In this document: positions 15,550-20,267 of the stretch, piece by piece
Layout of the letters: each line of letters opens with the position of its first letter
Position numbering within the stretch: position 1 is the first letter of the stretch
Assembly (NCBI GenBank): GCA_947476765.1
Contig: CANJRK010000002.1
Location: 1-20,267 of the forward strand
DNA: 20,267 bases
Direction: 5' to 3'
From: Actinomycetota bacterium
Lineage (GTDB): Bacteria; Actinomycetota; Actinomycetes; S36-B12; UBA5976
Position numbers and translations under genes: made by a program
Notes under the pieces: generated by a model
What the model saw: only the letters and a program-made list of their open reading frames with translations
Databases searched by the model: none
Told to the model about the DNA's origin: nothing

Positions 15550-16995
15550 ATGGACGATCTAGATCTGAACGAAGTTTGGGCTAAAACCCTAGAGTCGCTT
15601 TCCTCAGGAGCTTTAACTCCTCAGCAGAGAGCATTTGTTACCTTAACTAGGCCGCTGGGAATCGTTGGCGATACCGCGCTAGTTGCCGCTCCCAATGAAT
15701 TTACAAAAGATGTTTTAGAAAGTCGCCTTAGTCCAATTGTGTGTGATGCTCTCTCTGCCACCTTGGGCCGGGAAATGCGTCTAGCTGTGACGGTTGATGA
15801 GTCGATTGCCCCAGACCTTGATGATGAAGCCACTGATGATTTAGCTGATTCAACTTATGCTGACATTGAATCAATTGGGCTACAGTCTGACCCAAATCCT
15901 GCGCTTCCACCTCAAGCAAGTCGTGGCCCCGCGCCAGCCCCACGAACTTCCGAAGAAGGAAGTCGCTTAAATCCAAAATATACTTTCGATACTTTTGTTC
16001 CAGGTTCATCTAATAGGTTTGCCCACGCTGCAGCCCGAGCTGTGGCTGAACAACCCGCAAAGGCTTACAACCCATTATTTGTGTATGGGGAGTCTGGTTT
16101 AGGTAAGACTCACTTGCTACACGCAATAGGTCACTACACCCGAACGCTTTACGCAGGTTCAAAAGTTCGTTATGTAAGTTCTGAAGAATTCACTAATGAA
16201 TTTATTAACTCGATTCGTGACGATAAAGCTAAGGAATTCCAGCGCCGTTACAGGGATATTGATGTTTTGCTAGTTGATGATATTCAGTTCCTTTCGGGCA
16301 AGGTGCAAACCCAAGAAGAGTTTTTCCACACGTTTAATACGTTGCATAATGCCAACAAACAAATTGTGGTGACATCGGATTTACCACCAAAGCAACTCCA
16401 GGGTTTCGAAGATCGAATGAGCTCGCGTTTCGAGTGGGGTTTGATTACAGATGTTCAGCCACCCGATTTAGAAACTCGTATTGCAATTTTGCGAAAGAAG
16501 AGCGCGCAGGAAAGGTTAAGCGCCCCGCCAGAGGTTCTTGAATTTATTGCGTCCAAAATGTCAACAAACATTCGTGAACTTGAAGGAGCTTTAATTCGAG
16601 TTACTGCGTTTGCGAGCTTGAACCGGGCCCCGGTTGATTTAGGGCTTGCGGAAGTGGTTCTTAAGGATCTAGTTTCAGATGCTGCCGGCCCTGAAATTAG
16701 CGCCAGCTTGATTATGGCTCAGACCGCAAGTTACTTTGGCGTAACACTTGATGACTTAACAGGCGCTAGCCGTTCTCGGGTTTTGGTAACCGCTAGACAG
16801 ATAGCGATGTATTTATGCCGCGAGTTAACCGATTTATCATTGCCTAAAATTGGACAGCAGTTTGGTGGTCGTGACCACACCACGGTTATGCACGCTGATC
16901 GAAAGGTCCGTCAGTTAATTGCAGAACGCAGAAGTTTGTATAACCAGGTAAGTGACCTAACTGCGCGAATAAAAGCTCAAGCTAGAGGTTTGTAA
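15550..16995 (+). CDS. dnaA: Chromosomal replication initiator DnaA
   Basis: AAA+ initiator that binds DnaA boxes, opens the origin and loads the helicase. Seen in 481 residues: domain I (1 to about 85, DLNEVWAKTLESL and LTPQQRAF), a short acidic and Pro-rich domain II (about 86-140), domain III with Walker A GESGLGKT (180-187) and Walker B LLVDDIQF (240-247), the sensor and arginine-finger region (RMSSRFEWG), and domain IV with RQIAMYLCRELT and the DNA-binding signature GRDHTTVMHADRKV (440-453). Domain II is shorter than in streptomycetes. The ATG is five bases after AAAGG. The gene is flanked by DnaA boxes on both sides. Confidence 0.99.
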   Translation: MDDLDLNEVWAKTLESLSSGALTPQQRAFVTLTRPLGIVGDTALVAAPNEFTKDVLESRLSPIVCDALSATLGREMRLAVTVDESIAPDLDDEATDDLADSTYADIESIGLQSDPNPALPPQASRGPAPAPRTSEEGSRLNPKYTFDTFVPGSSNRFAHAAARAVAEQPAKAYNPLFVYGESGLGKTHLLHAIGHYTRTLYAGSKVRYVSSEEFTNEFINSIRDDKAKEFQRRYRDIDVLLVDDIQFLSGKVQTQEEFFHTFNTLHNANKQIVVTSDLPPKQLQGFEDRMSSRFEWGLITDVQPPDLETRIAILRKKSAQERLSAPPEVLEFIASKMSTNIRELEGALIRVTAFASLNRAPVDLGLAEVVLKDLVSDAAGPEISASLIMAQTASYFGVTLDDLTGASRSRVLVTARQIAMYLCRELTDLSLPKIGQQFGGRDHTTVMHADRKVRQLIAERRSLYNQVSDLTARIKAQARGL

Positions 16996-17026
16996 CACTA
17001 GTAACATCTGTCACTTCTATACACAG

Positions 17027-17035
17027 TGTGGATAA
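17027..17035 (-). promoter_or_regulatory. DnaA box 1
   Basis: Perfect TTATCCACA on the minus strand, followed by the T-rich tract. The near match CTATACACA (17017-17025, plus) sits one base away in the opposite orientation. Confidence 0.85.
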
Positions 17036-17143
17036 ACATGGGGATATCTTTTTGGATTATTTCTAGTTTTTACGGACTTTTCTAGGATTCTGGTTAATTT
17101 TGTGAAGATTTCTGGGTATTAAGCGGTTTATCCTGTGGACGGC

Positions 17144-17152
17144 TGTGGATAA
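17144..17152 (-). promoter_or_regulatory. DnaA box 2
   Basis: Perfect TTATCCACA on the minus strand, after the T-rich tract. Confidence 0.85.
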
Positions 17153-17190
17153 CTTGGTAAATGTTGATTTAGGCCGTGGTTTGAGTGTTT

Positions 17191-17199
17191 TTATCCACA
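17191..17199 (+). promoter_or_regulatory. DnaA box 3
   Basis: Perfect TTATCCACA on the plus strand. Confidence 0.85.
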
Positions 17200-17242
17200 G
17201 CTTAGACCAGCAAGGGACCATGTGTTTATTGGGATATTAGAC

Positions 17243-17251
17243 TTATCCACA
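17243..17251 (+). promoter_or_regulatory. DnaA box 4, next to the trio element
   Basis: Perfect TTATCCACA on the plus strand, 13 bases before the CTA-rich trio series; the likely anchor for DnaA filament growth into the unwinding region. Confidence 0.85.
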
Positions 17252-17264
17252 GTTTCCCCAAGTG

Positions 17265-17290
17265 CTACTACGACTACTAAAGATATATTT
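17265..17290 (+). other. DnaA-trio-like series and AT-rich unwinding start
   Basis: CTA CTA CGA CTA CTA (17265-17279) reads 3'-GAT-5' steps on the minus strand, the form of DnaA-trios, and runs into the AT-rich AAAGATATATTT (17279-17290). Before it are the spacer GTTTCCCCAAGTG and DnaA box 4. One of the five steps (CGA) departs from the trio form. Confidence 0.65.
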
Positions 17291-17313
17291 CCAGACTTGG
17301 TATTGACCAGTGC

Positions 17314-17322
17314 TGTGAATAA
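17314..17322 (-). promoter_or_regulatory. DnaA box 5
   Basis: TTATTCACA on the minus strand, fitting TTATNCACA, placed on the far side of the trio and AT-rich element. Confidence 0.75.
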
Positions 17323-17371
17323 GTCTTGAATAGAGCCTAAATCTAGGGGTTTTCTTATAGCTCCAGGGCTG

Positions 17372-17390
17372 TGGCTGAATTAGTCAGCCA
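17372..17390. repeat. Perfect 19-base palindrome before dnaN
   Basis: TGGCTGA and TCAGCCA, seven-base arms around the five-base centre ATTAG, ending 53 bases before the dnaN GTG. It has no T-tract. It may be an operator or a hairpin in the dnaN leader. Confidence 0.55.
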
Positions 17391-17443
17391 AACATGGCAC
17401 GATAAAGGCTCAAGATATTGAAACGCCAGAGGGTGAGTTGTAA

Positions 17444-18571
17444 GTGAAGTTCCAAGTAGATCGCGACGTAATGGCCGATGCTGTGTCATGGGCTTCAAGA
17501 ACGCTCCCAACTAAATCCACTCAGCCGCTTCTTACCGGAATGCACTTAGTTGCTGAAAAATCCGGACTAATACTTTCTGGCAGTGATGCTGACGTGAGCG
17601 CGCGCGCCAACCTTAACGCAGACGTAATTGAAACCGGCACAGTTTTAATTCCAGGCCGACTACTAGCTGACATCACGCGATCTTTACCGTCCGCAACAAT
17701 TGATTTTTCTGTAGAAGGAAACCGAGCACAAATAACTTGTGGCCGCTCATCCTTTACAATCCCAACAATGCCAGTTGCGGAATATCCACCACTTCCAACA
17801 ATGCCAGGTGTCTCAGGAACAATTTCCGGCACGGATTTTGCTACTGCGATATCACAAGTTGCCATTGCTGCATCTCGCGATGAAACTCTGCCAGCTTTTA
17901 CTGGCGTAAAAATTGATGTTGACGGTGCGGTTATCACACTCGCAGCAACAGATAGATATCGGTTAGCTGTCCGAGAATTAAATTGGTCACCAACTTCTAC
18001 GTCATTAAGCACGCACGCATTAATTCCAGCAAAATTTTTATCTGATTCTTCAAAATCACTAGCGCACAGCGAATCGATATCAATCGCGTTTGCAACTGCC
18101 AATGAAGGCCTTGTAGGAATTGAAGGCGCAGGCCGCCAAACCACAAGCCGCTTACTAGCTGCTGATTTTCCTAAGTATCGAACTTTACTACCAACCGAAT
18201 CAACAACAGTTGCGCAAATTAGCACAAGTGCCCTAGTTGAATCTGTGAAGCGCGTCTCGCTTGTGCTAGAACGCGAAGCACCAATTCGCATCACGTTTGC
18301 AAACGGCGAAGCAATTGTCACTGGCGGTGGAGGGAGTGGGGAATTAGCCGAAGCTAAAGAATTTATTGAATGCACTCTAACCGGAGAAGAATTAACAATT
18401 GCATTCAATCATCAATTCTTACTTGATGGACTCAATGCCATTGACTCAGCAATTGCGGTTGTTTCTATGACTACACCAATCCGCCCAGCGGTAATTTCTG
18501 GAGCAGCCGATTTCGGTGCGCAACCAGATGACAGTTTTAAATATTTGTTGATGCCAATTCGGCAACAATAA
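17444..18571 (+). CDS. dnaN: DNA polymerase III beta sliding clamp
   Basis: Ring-shaped clamp that holds the replicative polymerase on DNA. 375 residues, the usual length, made of three repeated clamp domains (about 1-125, 126-250, 251-375). Recognised by the N-terminus MKFQVDRDVMADAVSWASRTLP, the STQPLLTGMHLVAE strand, LAATDRYRLAVREL in the middle domain and the ending YLLMPIRQ, the conserved C-terminal clamp motif. The GTG start is set by AGAGGG ten bases upstream. recF follows after 18 bases with no gnd gene between. A long antisense frame (17521-18408) is a shadow. Confidence 0.98.
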   Translation: MKFQVDRDVMADAVSWASRTLPTKSTQPLLTGMHLVAEKSGLILSGSDADVSARANLNADVIETGTVLIPGRLLADITRSLPSATIDFSVEGNRAQITCGRSSFTIPTMPVAEYPPLPTMPGVSGTISGTDFATAISQVAIAASRDETLPAFTGVKIDVDGAVITLAATDRYRLAVRELNWSPTSTSLSTHALIPAKFLSDSSKSLAHSESISIAFATANEGLVGIEGAGRQTTSRLLAADFPKYRTLLPTESTTVAQISTSALVESVKRVSLVLEREAPIRITFANGEAIVTGGGGSGELAEAKEFIECTLTGEELTIAFNHQFLLDGLNAIDSAIAVVSMTTPIRPAVISGAADFGAQPDDSFKYLLMPIRQQ

Positions 18572-18589
18572 ATTAAGCAATCGTTAGCG

Positions 18590-19690
18590 ATGCAAATATC
18601 TAAACTCGCGTTACGCGACTTTCGCAACCACGAAAATTTAGAACTGGATTTCCTAAGTGGTGCAACAACAATTGTTGGTAGGAATGGGCGAGGAAAAACC
18701 AACATTGTCGAAGCTGTGCACTACCTAGCGACTTTAAATTCACATCGAGTAGCCCAGGATGCACCACTAGTTCGCCACGGTTTATCGAGCGCACAAATCT
18801 ATGCACTTGTAACGAAACACAACCGACAAGCTGAAGTAGAACTAACAATTAACTACCCGGGAACCAATAAAGTTTTACTTAACAAAACTCAGCTAACTAG
18901 ACCAAGAGACTTACTAGGTTTAGTCACTACAGTTATTTTTTCACCAGAAGACTTAGAACTGGTAAAAGGTGAACCAACAGCACGACGAAAATTCATTGAT
19001 GAGTTCAGCACATTACTAACACCTAAATTTATAAACACACGAAGTGAGTATGAACGAACTCTTAAACAGCGAAACACGCTCCTTAAATCACTCGGCAGAA
19101 GATCTCCATCACAACAAGCGCAAGACACACTTAATGCTTGGGATGAACAGCTTGTGATCCACGGCAGCAATTTAGTTGCAGCACGATTATTAAATTTAAA
19201 AAAATTAACTCCAAGAATTATTGAATTCGGTGAAACAATTAGTGGCAACACAGAACCTTTAGAAATTAGCTACCTGTCTTCTTGGTTGCCCAACGGTGTA
19301 TCAACAACTAATGATATAGAAAATGTTTTTAGAGAGAACTTAAAACTTAAATCTAAAGATGAATTAGATCGAGGCGTAACTTTAGTTGGCCCGCACCGCG
19401 ACGACCTCGAAATTAAACTAAGTAATATGCCAGCAAAAGGTTATGCCTCACATGGGCAGTCATGGTCGATCGCAATTGCGTTACGGCTAGCAGCATTCGA
19501 TGTTTTGCGAGAACATGACGATGACCCGATTCTAATTTTGGATGACGTGTTCGCCGAGCTTGATGAGAAACGTAGAAAACGTTTAATTATGGCAATAAAC
19601 AACGTGGAGCAAACCTTAATCACCGCGGCCGTTGTAGAAGATATCCCAAACGAATTGCTTAGCAACCAGATATTGCTGGAAGATAACTAA
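18590..19690 (+). CDS. recF: DNA replication and repair protein RecF
   Basis: SMC-like ATPase that helps load RecA at gapped DNA through RecO and RecR. Seen in 366 residues: ISKLALRDFRNHENLELDF (3-21), Walker A GRNGRGKT (30-37), the ABC-type signature SHGQS (about 287-291) and Walker B LILDD (315-319) followed by VFAELD. The ATG has no clear ribosome site, so it may depend on read-through from dnaN. Base use is unlike most neighbours: six hand-counted rows inside the gene give 79 C and 54 G, about 37 percent GC, with A well above T on the coding strand. Confidence 0.97.
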   Translation: MQISKLALRDFRNHENLELDFLSGATTIVGRNGRGKTNIVEAVHYLATLNSHRVAQDAPLVRHGLSSAQIYALVTKHNRQAEVELTINYPGTNKVLLNKTQLTRPRDLLGLVTTVIFSPEDLELVKGEPTARRKFIDEFSTLLTPKFINTRSEYERTLKQRNTLLKSLGRRSPSQQAQDTLNAWDEQLVIHGSNLVAARLLNLKKLTPRIIEFGETISGNTEPLEISYLSSWLPNGVSTTNDIENVFRENLKLKSKDELDRGVTLVGPHRDDLEIKLSNMPAKGYASHGQSWSIAIALRLAAFDVLREHDDDPILILDDVFAELDEKRRKRLIMAINNVEQTLITAAVVEDIPNELLSNQILLEDN

Positions 19691-19694
19691 TATC

Positions 19695-20204
19695 GTGCTA
19701 GAAAAACACCAAGAGGAATTTTTAAAATCCTTGCTTAGCCGGGCCAGGGTTCGTGCCACCACCTCACCTAGTCGGCGCAAATCAGTCTTGCCGCAATATG
19801 ACGAACAACGAAGCGGAGCCGGGCCAGATGAACGTGACCCAGCAATGTTGTCAGGATTAATCGATCGATTAATAATTAACAAGGGCTGGGACCTACAAGT
19901 TTCAACCGGACGCCTAACTGGGCAATGGGGTCTAATAGTGGGCCATGAAGTGGCATCCCATGTGTCAATCGACTCATTTAACTTGGACCCGAGTGGGCAA
20001 TCAGGCACATTAATCCTCAAAGCTGATTCCAGCGCTTGGGCAACTCAAATTCGGCTTCTTATGCCGACCATTTCACAGCGCTTAGGCGAAGAAATCGGTC
20101 ACGGCCGAATCAGCGAAATTAAGGTGATTGGACCAGCTGCGCCATCCTGGAAACACGGCCAAAGAAGCGTCCCAGGACGAGGCCCACGCGATACTTACGG
20201 GTAG
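19695..20204 (+). CDS. dciA: DciA family replicative helicase loader (DUF721)
   Basis: 169 residues. DciA recruits and loads the DnaB helicase in bacteria that lack DnaC or DnaI; it corresponds to mycobacterial Rv0004 in this place. Seen: a basic N-terminal part (SRARVRATTSPSRRKS), the DUF721 domain (about 50-150) with GWDLQVSTGRLTGQWGLIVGHEVASH and ADSSAWATQIRLL, and the C-terminal motif APSWKHGQRSVPGRGPRDTYG region typical of actinobacterial members. The GTG start lies four bases after the recF stop. A small hairpin (GGTAGT/ACTACC, 20200-20217) overlaps the stop codon. Confidence 0.93.
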   Translation: MLEKHQEEFLKSLLSRARVRATTSPSRRKSVLPQYDEQRSGAGPDERDPAMLSGLIDRLIINKGWDLQVSTGRLTGQWGLIVGHEVASHVSIDSFNLDPSGQSGTLILKADSSAWATQIRLLMPTISQRLGEEIGHGRISEIKVIGPAAPSWKHGQRSVPGRGPRDTYG

Positions 20205-20255
20205 TACCCCGACTACCAAAAAACCCAATAAAAAGATAGAATTAAGGCAGTAAGC

Positions 20256-20267
20256 GTGCCTGAAAAA
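20256..20267 (+). CDS. gyrB: Start of DNA gyrase subunit B, cut by window end
   Basis: Only four codons are present (GTG CCT GAA AAA), preceded by AAGG at eight bases. The identity rests on the gene order dnaA-dnaN-recF-dciA-gyrB known in actinobacteria; the visible residues alone do not show it. Confidence 0.65.

Larger units (their letters stand above)
16996..17443. other. oriC: Origin of replication oriC (dnaA-dnaN gap)
   Basis: 448 bases with no gene. It holds five 9-mers matching TTATNCACA, one near match (CTATACACA, 17017-17025), a T-rich tract of about 31 percent GC (17041-17120), a trio-type unwinding module (17243-17290), and a 19-base palindrome near dnaN (17372-17390). The position between dnaA and dnaN and the box density make it the origin with little doubt. 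Confidence 0.95.

Noticed and set aside
17128..17143. Further DnaA boxes (TTATCCTGT and CCGTCCACA) in oriC
   Set aside because: Each has about three mismatches to TTATNCACA, too weak to call from sequence alone.
17521..18408. Antisense open frame of 295 codons opposite dnaN
   Set aside because: It lies wholly inside a well-conserved clamp gene, reads as Ser/Ala/Val-rich sequence without any domain, and has no ribosome site. It is a by-product of dnaN codon use.
20200..20217. Hairpin at the end of dciA as a terminator before gyrB
   Set aside because: The stem is six bases and is followed by A, not T, on the plus strand. It overlaps the dciA stop and does not look like an intrinsic terminator.
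1..20267. Mobile elements, CRISPR arrays, tRNA or rRNA genes, or a defence system
   Set aside because: No transposase, integrase, regularly spaced repeats or RNA gene structure was seen. All long frames are accounted for by core genes of the origin region.

Overview
The window is a replication-origin region of a low-GC actinobacterium. The gene order reads CCA transferase, DUF6049 protein, murJ, MurJ-partner pseudokinase, trxB, trxA, cwlM, then (opposite strand) parB, parA, rsmG, jag, yidC, yidD, rnpA, rpmH, then dnaA, oriC, dnaN, recF, dciA and gyrB. This is the order known around the mycobacterial and streptomycete origin. Base composition looks to be in the mid-40s percent GC, intergenic gaps are short, and several genes usually found here are missing: a Nudix gene after the CCA transferase, sigM between murJ and trxB, and gnd between dnaN and recF. 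This suggests a streamlined, possibly aquatic lineage such as the Nanopelagicales. That placement is inference; the class-level placement is firm.

Bases 1-2640 hold the end of an MFS exporter gene, convergent with the CCA-adding enzyme; the two stop codons overlap by 4 bases. Bases 2690-7770 form an envelope cluster: a secreted, membrane-anchored DUF6049 protein, the lipid II flippase MurJ, and a separate membrane pseudokinase with an outside carbohydrate-binding-like domain. Bases 7859-10285 carry thioredoxin reductase, thioredoxin and a CwlM-like amidase-fold pseudoenzyme. An 88-base convergent gap with a perfect CRP-type palindrome separates this from the next block.

Bases 10374-15283 are the left-arm minus-strand operon, running from rpmH leftward through rnpA, yidD, yidC, jag and rsmG to parA-parB. 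Three parS sites lie in it: two between genes and one inside the parB coding sequence. Bases 15284-15549 are a divergent control region with an rpmH promoter and, facing dnaA, a perfect inverted pair of near-consensus DnaA boxes around a candidate promoter. After dnaA, the 448-base gap 16996-17443 is oriC: five consensus DnaA boxes, a T-rich tract, and a box/GC-rich/trio/AT-rich series matching the basal unwinding system described in Bacillus. dnaN, recF, dciA and the first four codons of gyrB follow.

No mobile element, CRISPR array, tRNA or rRNA was seen. This is a housekeeping region and I did not find a new multi-gene system. The most interesting signals are the oriC unwinding module, the paired DnaA boxes at dnaA, the isolated CRP-type palindrome, a 19-base palindrome before dnaN, repeated leaderless-type promoters, and the loss of zinc ligands and the regulatory tail in the CwlM-like protein.
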